Of a DNA stretch of 64,000 nucleotides, positions 50,596 to 59,498 are shown piece by piece; the stretch's first letter is position 1, and each line of letters begins with the position of its first letter. The position numbers and the translations under genes are program-made. The notes under the pieces were generated by a model. The model made no database searches, was not told where the DNA came from, and was given only the letters and a program-made list of their open reading frames with translations. Location of the stretch: the NCBI RefSeq assembly GCF_026460985.1, contig NZ_JAPKNM010000019.1, positions 1 to 64,000 of the forward strand, given 5' to 3'. This DNA is from Sphingomonas sp. Its GTDB lineage: Bacteria > Pseudomonadota > Alphaproteobacteria > Sphingomonadales > Sphingomonadaceae.

Positions 50596-52317
50596 ATGCA
50601 TAAGAGTGCAGGTTGCGCGCGCGCAGCGGGGGATCATCCAGTGTTCAGGCCATGCGTATCGGCTGCGCTCGGCGTAGCTTTTCTCTCGGTGCTGTCCGGC
50701 TGTGACGGCGGCGGCAGCAGCAGCGGTGGCTCCAGCGGCGGCGTCGTCTCGGTCACGCCCGCACCCACCCCTACTCCGACCTTCACCGAGGGTGACGCCG
50801 CGCGGCTCGCCAAGCAGGCAAGCTTCGGCCCGACGCCAGCGCTCGTCGCGCGGATCAAGGAGTTGGGCGCGAATGCCTGGCTCGACGAACAGTTCGCCGC
50901 GACCGGAAGCACCTATTCCGACCTTGCCGCGCCGGTGCGCCGAGACTTCTGCACCAGCGGCGACGCGGTCTGCTCGCGCCAGCATTTCTCGCGCGTGCCG
51001 GCGGCGATGCGCTTCTATGCCGACGCCGTGATGGCGCCCGACCAGCTGCGCCAGCGCGTCGCCTTCGCACTCGGCCAGATGATCGTCGCCTCCGAGGCCG
51101 AAGTGAACGCGGCCGCGGGCATCGCGGCGTTCAACCAGATCTTCCTCGACAACGCCTTCGGCAATTTCCGCGACGTGCTCGCCCGCGTGACGATGCTCGG
51201 GTACATGGGCGACTATCTCGACATGGCCGACAGCAACAAGTCGGCACCGTCGGAGAATTATGCCCGCGAGCTGCTTCAGCTCTTTTCGATGGGCCCCGAC
51301 CAGCTCAACATCGATGGCACGCCCAAGCTCGACGGCACCGGCGCGCGCCAGCCCAACTACACGCCCGACGATATTCGCGGCGTCGCCCGCGCGCTCACCG
51401 GCTGGACCTATGCCCGCATCGGCGGCGCCCCGATCACCGACGGCGGCGCGCGCGACTATTCGCAGCCGATGATCGCGGTGCCGGCGCGCTATGACGGCAC
51501 CGCCAAGTCCTTCCTCGGCACCGATGTCGCCGCCGGCGCGACGCAGGAGGCGAGCGTCGCCGCGGTGATCGACGCGGCGTTCAACAACCCTTCCACCCCG
51601 CCCTTCGTGTCGAAGTTCCTGATCGCGCACCTCGTCACGCCCAACCCGACGCCGGCCTATGTCGGCCGGGTCGCGGCGGTGTTCGTGAACAACGGCAGCG
51701 GCGTCCGCGGCGACCTCAAGGCCGTGGTCCGCGCGATCCTGACCGATGCCGAGGCCCGCAATGCGCCGGGCGCCGCCGCGGGCAAGGTCAAGGAGCCGAT
51801 CCTGCTGATGACCGGCCTCGCCCGCGTCATCGGCTTCACCACCGACGGCTATGCCTTCGTCAACCGCGACGGCGCTATGGCCCAGCCGGTGATGCGCGCA
51901 CCCTCGGTGTTCAACTTCTATCCGCAGGACTTTCCGCTCCCCGGCAGCACCATGCTCAGGAGCCCGGCCTCCAAACTGCTCAACACCTCGACCGTGCTGC
52001 GCTGGCACAATTTCGTCTATGACTGGACGGTCGGCGGCGACGCCACCCGCGCCGAATTCTCGGTCAGTTCCGGCCTGCCCGGCTCGTCGCTCACCCAGCC
52101 GGTGTGGAGCAATTGGGAAGCACTCGATGTCGACGCGATGGCCACGCGGATCGACCTGCTGATGTTCGCGAACACGCTGACCCAGCCGCAGAAGGACGCG
52201 CTCAAGGCCGCCGGCAACGCGATCACCCATGTCGATCCGGCGACCCAGGCCCGCAAGCGCGCCCAGATGATGCTCTACGTCGCGGCCTCGAGCCCGCTCT
52301 TCCTGGTCGATCGGTAA
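50596..52317 (+). CDS. DUF1800 domain-containing lipoprotein
   Basis: AALGVAFLSVLSGCDGGG lipobox; DUF1800-type HLLRRASFG-like opening ARLAKQASFGPT, SENYARELLQLFSMG; alternative start GTG 50641. Confidence 0.88.
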   Translation: MHKSAGCARAAGDHPVFRPCVSAALGVAFLSVLSGCDGGGSSSGGSSGGVVSVTPAPTPTPTFTEGDAARLAKQASFGPTPALVARIKELGANAWLDEQFAATGSTYSDLAAPVRRDFCTSGDAVCSRQHFSRVPAAMRFYADAVMAPDQLRQRVAFALGQMIVASEAEVNAAAGIAAFNQIFLDNAFGNFRDVLARVTMLGYMGDYLDMADSNKSAPSENYARELLQLFSMGPDQLNIDGTPKLDGTGARQPNYTPDDIRGVARALTGWTYARIGGAPITDGGARDYSQPMIAVPARYDGTAKSFLGTDVAAGATQEASVAAVIDAAFNNPSTPPFVSKFLIAHLVTPNPTPAYVGRVAAVFVNNGSGVRGDLKAVVRAILTDAEARNAPGAAAGKVKEPILLMTGLARVIGFTTDGYAFVNRDGAMAQPVMRAPSVFNFYPQDFPLPGSTMLRSPASKLLNTSTVLRWHNFVYDWTVGGDATRAEFSVSSGLPGSSLTQPVWSNWEALDVDAMATRIDLLMFANTLTQPQKDALKAAGNAITHVDPATQARKRAQMMLYVAASSPLFLVDR

Positions 52318-52328
52318 GGGGAACCCAG

Positions 52329-53708
52329 ATGACCTTGTCCCGCCGCGATTTCGTCCGCCTCGTCGCCGGTACCGGCGCCGTGGCCGCTCTGGGCCAGCTC
52401 GGCCGCACCAGCGCGATGGCCGCGCCCAACGGCAGCTACCGCGCAATGGTCGGCGTGTTCCTCTTCGGAGGCAACGACGGCTGGAACATGGTGATCCCCA
52501 CCGACGCCCGGCATGCCGCCTATCTCGCCGCGCGCGGCTCGGTGGGCATCAAGGCGCCGGCGCTGACCCCGCTGACCAACGCCAGCTACGCGCTCCACCC
52601 GTCGATGTCGGCACTGCGCCCGCTCTGGGACGAAGGCAGCCTCGCGCTGGTGCTCAACGCGGGGACCTTGTTCGCGCCGCTCACCAAGTCGACCTATCAG
52701 TCGCGCCCCGATCTCCGACCCACCAACCTGATGAGCCATTCCGACGAGCAGGCGCACTGGCAGGGCCTTCGCGCGCGCGACGTCAGCGTCGACGGCTTCA
52801 TGGGCCGGATGACCGATCGCATGACAGCGGCGGCCACGCCCTCGATGATCTCGCTCGCAGGCTCGAACCTCGCGACGATCGGCCGGGCCAGCGCGGCGCT
52901 GGTGCTGCCCTCGACCGGAACGCTCGGCCGCAGCGGCTACAGCGCCGGCGGCAATGCCGCCAACCAGGCCAAGAACGCCGCGATCGACGTCTTCGCCAAC
53001 GGCGCCGGCTATGGTGCGATGACCGAGGCGACCGCCGGTGCCATCACCGGCGCCTATGGCCAGGCGGTGACCGCCAATGCGATCATCGGCGCGACCAGCG
53101 CGCTCGACGGCTATTTCGTCAACCCGGCCACCGGCGCCGCGCTCACCAGCGACATCGCGCGCCAGCTGATGCGCGTCGCGCGCATGGTCGAGGCACGCTC
53201 GACGCTCGGCCATGACCGCCAGACCTTCTTCGCCAGCCAGGGCGGCTATGACAATCACTCGGGCCAGGTGGCGGGCGGTAACAACGATACCGGCACCCAC
53301 GCCAATCTACTCGGCGACCTCGCCATGGCGCTCGCCGGCTTCCACCGCGCGATGCAGTCGATCGGCATGGCCGAGAACGTCACAGCCTTCACGATGAGCG
53401 ACTTCGGCCGCACCTTCAAAGGCAATGCCCAGAACGGCACCGATCACGCCTGGGGCAGCAACCACCTCGTCGTCGGCGGCAACGTGGCGCCGGGCGGCAT
53501 CTTCGGCGCCTATCCCGATCCGGTGATCGGCGGCGCGCACGACATCAGCAACGAGGGCCGCTTCGTCCCCGCCGTCGCGCAGGAGGAATATATCGGTGCG
53601 ATCGCCCGCTGGCACGGCGTGAGCGATGCCGACATGCCCTATGTCTTCCCCAACTGGTCGACCTGGAGCACCGGCGGCCGCGGCCCCTTAGGGTTGTTCC
53701 GCGCTTAA
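52329..53708 (+). CDS. DUF1501 domain-containing protein, Tat signal
   Basis: SRRDFVRLVAGTGAVAAL Tat motif; FLFGGNDGWNMVIP; SDFGRTFKGNAQNGTDHAWGSNHLVVGG. Confidence 0.92.
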   Translation: MTLSRRDFVRLVAGTGAVAALGQLGRTSAMAAPNGSYRAMVGVFLFGGNDGWNMVIPTDARHAAYLAARGSVGIKAPALTPLTNASYALHPSMSALRPLWDEGSLALVLNAGTLFAPLTKSTYQSRPDLRPTNLMSHSDEQAHWQGLRARDVSVDGFMGRMTDRMTAAATPSMISLAGSNLATIGRASAALVLPSTGTLGRSGYSAGGNAANQAKNAAIDVFANGAGYGAMTEATAGAITGAYGQAVTANAIIGATSALDGYFVNPATGAALTSDIARQLMRVARMVEARSTLGHDRQTFFASQGGYDNHSGQVAGGNNDTGTHANLLGDLAMALAGFHRAMQSIGMAENVTAFTMSDFGRTFKGNAQNGTDHAWGSNHLVVGGNVAPGGIFGAYPDPVIGGAHDISNEGRFVPAVAQEEYIGAIARWHGVSDADMPYVFPNWSTWSTGGRGPLGLFRA

Positions 53709-53768
53709 CGCCGTTCTTCCATTCTCCTTCCATTCGGCGCAGCTATCGCACGCGGGAAGGAGCGTGGA

Positions 53769-54215
53769 ATGGAACTTCACTACCGCGGGATGGACGGGTC
53801 GGATATCGTGGACGCGGGAGGAGTAGCCGTGTCGAATCTCTTTCGCGTCACCCCCTTCATGCACGTGCCCGACATCGAGGCCGCGATCCATTTCTTCACC
53901 CAGATCCTCGGCTTCGAGTGCCGCTTCCGCCTGGGCAACTACGCCTATGTCCAGCGCGAGGCAGCGGCGTTCCGGCTGAAGGAGAATGTCGGCGACGACG
54001 GCGCCCCGCCGGGCAATCGTCGCTTCTGCTATTATGTCGACGTGAACGACGTCGACGCGATCGCCGCGGAGATCCTCCCCAAGGCCACGCTCCTCAACGA
54101 TGGCGACATCCATGGCCCGGTCGACCAGATCTACGGCCAGCGCGAGCTGATGGTGGTGGCGCCCGACGGCAATCTGCTCGTCTTCGGCCAGGACGTCGCG
54201 CTGAAGCGCGATTAG
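53769..54215 (+). CDS. VOC/glyoxalase-bleomycin resistance superfamily protein
   Basis: VTPFMHVPDIEAAIHFFTQILGFECRFRLGNYAYVQRE ... LMVVAPDGNLLVFGQ. Confidence 0.88.
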   Translation: MELHYRGMDGSDIVDAGGVAVSNLFRVTPFMHVPDIEAAIHFFTQILGFECRFRLGNYAYVQREAAAFRLKENVGDDGAPPGNRRFCYYVDVNDVDAIAAEILPKATLLNDGDIHGPVDQIYGQRELMVVAPDGNLLVFGQDVALKRD

Positions 54216-54218
54216 GTC

Positions 54219-54456
54219 GTATCGACATTCAAATCCTCCCCGCCAGGGAGTGTTGGGTTGGATTGCCCCCGGCAATCCAAGCCCGTGCCGGGGGCACGGG
54301 CGACCCAACACTGTGGCGCCGAAGGCGTCGGAGGGGGAGGTAGGCAGCGCACTCTCCAATTGAGCATGGTGCTTCCGCCCCCTCCGTCAGCCTGTGGCTG
54401 ACACCTCCCCCTGGCGGGGGAGGATTGAAAGGCCTCGCTCGCCCGAATGTCGATAC
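54219..54456. repeat. nested palindromic repeat: family C copy 2 interrupted by a 64-bp palindromic element (54249-54312) and flanked by a 12-bp inverted repeat
   Basis: GTATCGACATTC ... GAATGTCGATAC outer arms; AATCCTCCCC ... GGGGAGGATT family C arms; inner AGTGTTGGGT ... ACCCAACACT. Confidence 0.88.
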
Positions 54457-54469
54457 ATCCTAGGCTCGG

Positions 54470-55216
54470 CTAGAGCGGCACGCTTGCCTCCCCCTTGAAC
54501 CGCGCCACCGTCTCGAAGCTGGCGCCCTCGACTCGGATCTCGTTGAACGAGGGCGGCTTGCTGCGCACGCGTTCGGACAGCGTCCCCGCCCCGATCAGCC
54601 GCACCGTTCGCCCGTTCACTTCATGCACCACGTCGAACGGATCGTGGACATGCCCCGTCAGCACCGCGTGCGCGCCCGCGGTGGCGAGCGCCTCGAGCGC
54701 CACGCGCCCGCGCCAGGTCTTCGACGTCGCCGCCGTCCCGACCTCGATCAGCGGATGATGCGCGGCGACGAAGATCAGGTCGCCTCCGGGAGCAGCCTCG
54801 ACCAAAGCGAGCGATTCCTGCAGCGAGCGCGTGCTGACATGGCCCTTCGACCAGTTGAGCCGCCACTGGAAGCGCGCGGTGGTCTTGAGCGGCACGATCG
54901 CGATTCCCTTCACGTCGAGCGGCCTCTCGATCATGTGCTCGAGCGCCTCGTAGCGCTTGTACGGCGTGACGAAACGTGCCCAGAGGTTGAAATAGGGCAG
55001 GTCGTGATTGCCCACCTCGACCGTCACCGGCCGACCCAGGCTCTCGAGCCATTTCGCCGCGGCCGAGAATTCGCGCGGGCGGGCGCGCATGGTGAGGTCG
55101 CCGGTCATGATCACCGCGTCGGGCTGCTCCTCCCGCACCTTGCGGCCGAACCAGTCGATCGCCTCTAGATCCTCGCGGCCGAAATGGACGTCGCTGACAT
55201 GGAACAGGCGAGTCAT
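54470..55216 (-). CDS. metallophosphoesterase
   Basis: LFHVSDVHFGREDLEAIDWF, MTGDLTMRARPREF, VGNHDLPYF, AVLTGHVHDPF. Confidence 0.93.
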   Translation of the reverse strand: MTRLFHVSDVHFGREDLEAIDWFGRKVREEQPDAVIMTGDLTMRARPREFSAAAKWLESLGRPVTVEVGNHDLPYFNLWARFVTPYKRYEALEHMIERPLDVKGIAIVPLKTTARFQWRLNWSKGHVSTRSLQESLALVEAAPGGDLIFVAAHHPLIEVGTAATSKTWRGRVALEALATAGAHAVLTGHVHDPFDVVHEVNGRTVRLIGAGTLSERVRSKPPSFNEIRVEGASFETVARFKGEASVPL

Positions 55217-56058
55217 GGCGCGGGCACCGCGTCCGCGCGGGTGGCGATGAACGTCTCGAGGCTCCTGCCCGCCCTGATCGGCGCGCGCGGATCGAGCCGC
55301 ACGGGCTCGCCGTCGAACAGCGCCAGTACCGGCCTGTGGCCCCGTACGCGCAACTCCTTGGTCCAGGCTTCGCTCACCGCGTGCGCGGCGACCCAGTCTC
55401 CGTTCAGCCAGTCCCAGCCGAGCTGGACGATCGCCTTCCAGTCGCGGACATCGACCGCGGCGACCTCGAGCCCGTGCAGGTCGGGCGTGACGAACACCGC
55501 CTGATAGTGATCGCCCAGCCCCTTCGCGCCCTCGACGCGGATGCCGCGCTCGCCGAAGGTCTTGCGCCACGCCCCGCGCGCCGCGGCGAGCAGTCGCCCG
55601 ATCTTGCCCTTGCGCACTGCCTCGCGGGCGCGGAACCACGCCGCCGCCGGCCCGAGGATCAGCCCCACGAAGGCGCGATGGTTCCCCGCGATCACATAGG
55701 GCAGCGCGACGCGCCGGTCGCATTGGCGCGCCGCATGGACGATCCTGTGCGGATCGGTCTCGCTGTGCAGCCCCTTGGCGAGAAGGTTCATCGTGCCCCC
55801 GGGCAGGATCAGGAACGCCCCTTCCCAATGTTCCAGCGCGCAGAGCGCCGCGTTGATCGTCCCATCGCCTGCGAACAGCACCACGGTGTCAACATCGGCA
55901 GCGACAAGTTCCACGCCGGTCGGCAATTTCTGCTGGGGAAATTCGGTCCTACCCGCCAGCACGAGTCCACTCTCGGCGAACACCGCCTCGAGCGCCTCGC
56001 ACTTGGCGCGGGTGGCGGTGCCGGAATTGGGATTGGTGATGAACCAGAGCGTCTTCAT
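55213..56058 (-). CDS. diacylglycerol kinase-family lipid kinase
   Basis: LWFITNPNSGTAT, VVLFAGDGTINAALCALEHWEGAFLILPGGTMNLLAKGL; ATGA overlap with the metallophosphoesterase. Confidence 0.9.
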   Translation of the reverse strand: MKTLWFITNPNSGTATRAKCEALEAVFAESGLVLAGRTEFPQQKLPTGVELVAADVDTVVLFAGDGTINAALCALEHWEGAFLILPGGTMNLLAKGLHSETDPHRIVHAARQCDRRVALPYVIAGNHRAFVGLILGPAAAWFRAREAVRKGKIGRLLAAARGAWRKTFGERGIRVEGAKGLGDHYQAVFVTPDLHGLEVAAVDVRDWKAIVQLGWDWLNGDWVAAHAVSEAWTKELRVRGHRPVLALFDGEPVRLDPRAPIRAGRSLETFIATRADAVPAP

Positions 56059-56168
56059 GCCCCGCGCAACGCGCGAGCCTGGTTTTGGTCGCTTCCCACC
56101 CGTAACGACCACCGCTCGATATTCGCGGATTGACCGCTGGCCCTGCGCTGTGGCAACCGGGCTGCCGC

Positions 56169-56242
56169 GCGGGTGTAGCTCAATGGTAGAGCAGAAGCTT
56201 CCCAAGCTTACGACGAGGGTTCGATTCCCTTCACCCGCTCCA
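56169..56242 (+). tRNA. tRNA-Gly (anticodon CCC)
   Basis: GCGGGTG TA GCTC AATGGTA GAGC A GAAGC TTCCCAA GCTTA CGACG AGGGTTCGATTCCCT T CACCCGC T CCA; encoded CCA; manual fold. Confidence 0.93.
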
Positions 56243-56266
56243 GCCTTCTGATCGGAGCCTCAGCCC

Positions 56267-57652
56267 ATGCGCCACTTCGCGGTCCTCCTCGCAGTGGCGC
56301 TCGCCGCCGTTCCGGCGCAGGCCCAGACCAACGCCGAGGCCGAGGCGCAGGCGCTCGACCTGCTCAAGCGCGGGATCGCGTTCCGCACCGTCGCGGGGCC
56401 GGGCAACCAGACCTTCGACTATGCGACCTATCTCAAGTCGGTGCTCGTCGCCGGCGGGTTCGCCGACGCCGATGTCCGCGTCGAGAAGCTCGGCGACACG
56501 GCGTACCTGATCGCGCGCTATCGCGGCACCGGCAAGGCGGGCGCGAAGCCGATCCTGATCTCGGGGCACATGGACGTGGTCGAGGCCAAGCCCGCGGACT
56601 GGGCGCGCGATCCGTTCACCCCGGTGGTCGAGAACGGCTTCCTGTTCGGGCGCGGCTCGAGCGACAACAAGTTCGACGTCTCGACCTTCGTCGCGTCGAT
56701 GGTCCAATTGAAGCGCGAGGGCTTCAAGCCCGGCCGCGATGTTGTGCTGCTCTTCTCGGGCGACGAGGAGACGGGGATGAAGACCACCGCCGCGCTCGCC
56801 GAGCAGTTCCACGATGCCGAATTGCTGCTCAACATCGACGGCGGCGGCGGCGACATGGACGAAGCGGGCAAGCCGGTGATGTTCGGCGTGCAGGGCGCCG
56901 AGAAGAGCTATGCCGATTTCGAGCTGAGCGTCACCAATCCCGGCGGCCATTCGAGCGCGCCGCGCAAGCCGAATGCGATCTACCAGCTCGCCGCCGCGCT
57001 CCAGAAGATCGAGGCCTATCAGTTCCCCGGCCAGGTCAACGAGATCACCAAGGCGAGCTGGGCGGCGACCGCGGCGCGCACGCAGGACCCGAAGCTCGCC
57101 GATGCGATGCGCCGCTTCGCCGCCAATCCCGCCGATGCCGAGGCGCTGGCCACGCTGCGCGCCGATCCGGGCTATGTCGGGCAGACGGGAACGACCTGCG
57201 TCGCGACGATGGTCAATGCCGGCCACGCGACCAATGCGCTGCCGCAGCGCGCGACCGCCAACATCAATTGCCGGATCTTCCCCGGTACGCCGATCACCCA
57301 GGTGCAGGCCAAGATCGCCGAGCTGATCGGCGATCCCGCGGTCCAGGTGACCAAGGTCGAGAGCGGCTCGGTGCCGAGCGACGCCTCGCCGCTGCGTCCC
57401 GATCTGATGAAGGTGATCACCAAGGCCGTCCACGCGCGCTTCCCCGAAGTGTCGGTGGTCCCGGTGATGTCGTCGGGCGCGACCGACAGCATGTGGTTCC
57501 GGGGCAAGGGCGTGCCGAGCTACGGTGTGAGCCCGCTGTTCATGAAGTCGAGCGACAGCTTCGCGCACGGCCTGAACGAACGCATCCCGGTGAGCGAGAT
57601 CGCGCCGGCGATCACCTTCTACAAGGCGGTCATCAGAGACCTCGCCAAGTAA
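56267..57652 (+). CDS. M20 family zinc carboxypeptidase, secreted
   Basis: Signal peptide; ILISGHMDVVEAKPADWARDPFTPVVENGFLFGRGSSDNKFD, LLFSGDEETGM. Confidence 0.92.
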   Translation: MRHFAVLLAVALAAVPAQAQTNAEAEAQALDLLKRGIAFRTVAGPGNQTFDYATYLKSVLVAGGFADADVRVEKLGDTAYLIARYRGTGKAGAKPILISGHMDVVEAKPADWARDPFTPVVENGFLFGRGSSDNKFDVSTFVASMVQLKREGFKPGRDVVLLFSGDEETGMKTTAALAEQFHDAELLLNIDGGGGDMDEAGKPVMFGVQGAEKSYADFELSVTNPGGHSSAPRKPNAIYQLAAALQKIEAYQFPGQVNEITKASWAATAARTQDPKLADAMRRFAANPADAEALATLRADPGYVGQTGTTCVATMVNAGHATNALPQRATANINCRIFPGTPITQVQAKIAELIGDPAVQVTKVESGSVPSDASPLRPDLMKVITKAVHARFPEVSVVPVMSSGATDSMWFRGKGVPSYGVSPLFMKSSDSFAHGLNERIPVSEIAPAITFYKAVIRDLAK

Positions 57653-57704
57653 GGCCTTATGCGAACGATTCGCAACAAAATTGCGATCGATTAGCAATAG
57701 CCTG

Positions 57705-58460
57705 CTAGATCCCGCCTTCCACCGGCTCCAGGCCCGATGCCCTGAGGCCGTGGATCAACGCGTCCACCGTCCGGTCGACTAGTGCCTGCTCGGTCGCGCG
57801 CACGACGAAGTTCGCTCCCACCCGCCCCTCGCGGAAAAAGGGATAGCTGCCGATCGCCACGCCCGGATGCGCGTGCTCGGTCTCGCCGAGCAGGTCCGCG
57901 ATCTCGCTCTCGGCGACCCAGGCGCCGACGGTGCGCGACAGCACGGGCAAGCCGCCTTCGAGCGTGCCGGTCAGCGCGTCGAGCATCCCCGCGGTGATGT
58001 GCGGCACGCCCGCGAGGATGAAGAGATTGCCGATGCGGATGCCCGGTGCGCCCGACATGCGGTTGGCGATCAACTCGGCGCCCTCGGGCACGCGCGCCAT
58101 GCGCAGCCGCGCCTCGGTCAGCCCGCCGCGCGTCTCGTAGTAGCGATCGAGCACCGCGCGCGCGTCGGGGTGCACCACCACCGGGACGCCGAGCGCGGCA
58201 GCGATCGCGTCGACCGTGATGTCGTCATGCGTCGGCCCGATACCGCCGGTGGTGAACAGATAGTCGTTGCGCGCCCTGAGCGCGTTGACCGCCTCGACGA
58301 TCGCGCTCTCGACATCGGACACGATCCGCACCTCGGCGAGTCGGATGCCCTGCACGTTGAGCCAGGAGGCGATCTGCGCGACATTCTTGTCCTGGGTGCG
58401 GCCGGACAGGATCTCGTCGCCGATCACCACACATGCCGCGGTCCAGATGCGCTCGCTCAT
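57705..58460 (-). CDS. molybdopterin-binding / CinA N-terminal-like protein
   Basis: ACVVIGDEILSGRTQDKNVAQIASWLNVQGIRLAEVRIVSD, LFTTGGIGPTHDDITVDAIAAALG. Confidence 0.92.
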   Translation of the reverse strand: MSERIWTAACVVIGDEILSGRTQDKNVAQIASWLNVQGIRLAEVRIVSDVESAIVEAVNALRARNDYLFTTGGIGPTHDDITVDAIAAALGVPVVVHPDARAVLDRYYETRGGLTEARLRMARVPEGAELIANRMSGAPGIRIGNLFILAGVPHITAGMLDALTGTLEGGLPVLSRTVGAWVAESEIADLLGETEHAHPGVAIGSYPFFREGRVGANFVVRATEQALVDRTVDALIHGLRASGLEPVEGGI

Positions 58461-58513
58461 GGCAGTGGCGTAGAGCCTCGCAAACTTCCGCGCAAACGCC
58501 TATATCGCGCGGC

Positions 58514-59338
58514 ATGACCGAATATGTCACCGTCACCGAAGACATGCCGCAGACGCGCGACGGCGCGATCAAGCTCCACGGGCCCGCGGGTTTCGAAGGC
58601 ATGCGCAAGGCCGGCCGCCTCGCCGCCGAGATCCTCGACGCGCTGGTGCCGCACGTCGTCCCGGGCGTCTCCACCGAGGAACTCGACGACATCGTCCGCA
58701 ACATGACGATCGCCGGCGGCGGCGTGCCCGCGACGCTCGGCTATCGCGGCTACACGCATAGCTGCTGCATCTCGATCAACCATGTCGTGTGCCACGGCAT
58801 CCCGTCCGATCGCACGCTCAGGGATGGCGACATCGTCAACATCGACGTGACGCCGATGCTGGGCGGCTGGCACGGCGACACCAGCCGCATGTACCTGGTC
58901 GGCGATGTGCCGATCAAGGCGCGCCGGCTGGTCGACGTGACCTATGAATGCCTGATGCTCGGGCTCGAGCAGGCGAAGCCGGGCAACCATCTCGGCGACA
59001 TCAGCCACGCGATCCAGCGGCATGCCGAGAAGCATCGCTACGGCGTCGTCCGCGATTTCTGCGGGCACGGGCTCGGCCAGGTGTTCCACGACGCGCCCGA
59101 AGTGGTCCATGTCGGCCGCCCCGGCACCGGCCCGGAGCTGCGCCCGGGCATGTTCTTCACCGTCGAGCCGATGATCAACATCGGCCGCCCCGACGTGAAG
59201 CTGCTCGACGACGGCTGGACCGCGGTCACCCGCGACCGCTCGCTCTCGGCGCAGTTCGAACATTCGATCGGCATCACCGAAACCGGCTGCGAGATCTTCA
59301 CCGAAAGCCCCAAGGGGCTGCACAACCCGCCTTATTGA
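58514..59338 (+). CDS. map: type I methionine aminopeptidase
   Basis: GFEGMRKAGRLAAEILDAL, NHVVCHGIPSDRTLRDGDIVNIDVTPMLGGWHGDTSRMY, VVRDFCGHGLGQVFHDAPEVVH. Confidence 0.96.
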   Translation: MTEYVTVTEDMPQTRDGAIKLHGPAGFEGMRKAGRLAAEILDALVPHVVPGVSTEELDDIVRNMTIAGGGVPATLGYRGYTHSCCISINHVVCHGIPSDRTLRDGDIVNIDVTPMLGGWHGDTSRMYLVGDVPIKARRLVDVTYECLMLGLEQAKPGNHLGDISHAIQRHAEKHRYGVVRDFCGHGLGQVFHDAPEVVHVGRPGTGPELRPGMFFTVEPMINIGRPDVKLLDDGWTAVTRDRSLSAQFEHSIGITETGCEIFTESPKGLHNPPY

Positions 59339-59350
59339 GCGCGCAATCAT

Positions 59351-59489
59351 CCCCCTCCCTTTAGGGAGGGGTCAGGGGTGGGTAAGGAAAGGTCGGGCTC
59401 GATGCCCGGCCTTTTCTTTTTGTCGAGAGCATCTCGATGGGCTCGCTCCGCTCGCACCCACCCCCAGCCCCTCCCTTGCAGGGAGGGGA
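59351..59489. repeat. intergenic palindromic repeat, family A copy 4, containing terminator-like hairpin
   Basis: Near-identical to 8452-8589 including AAAGGTCGGGCTCGATGCCCGGCCTTTT. Confidence 0.9.
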
Positions 59490-59498
59490 GTAGATGTC

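Noticed and set aside
50473-52446. 657-aa minus-strand ORF opposite DUF1800
   Set aside because: Antisense shadow, R/G/D/H-rich without recognisable domain; the + strand gene is convincing.
56169-56242. tRNA-Gly as an integration site for a genomic island
   Set aside because: No integrase and no obvious partial tRNA duplicate downstream; flanking genes look like housekeeping genes.
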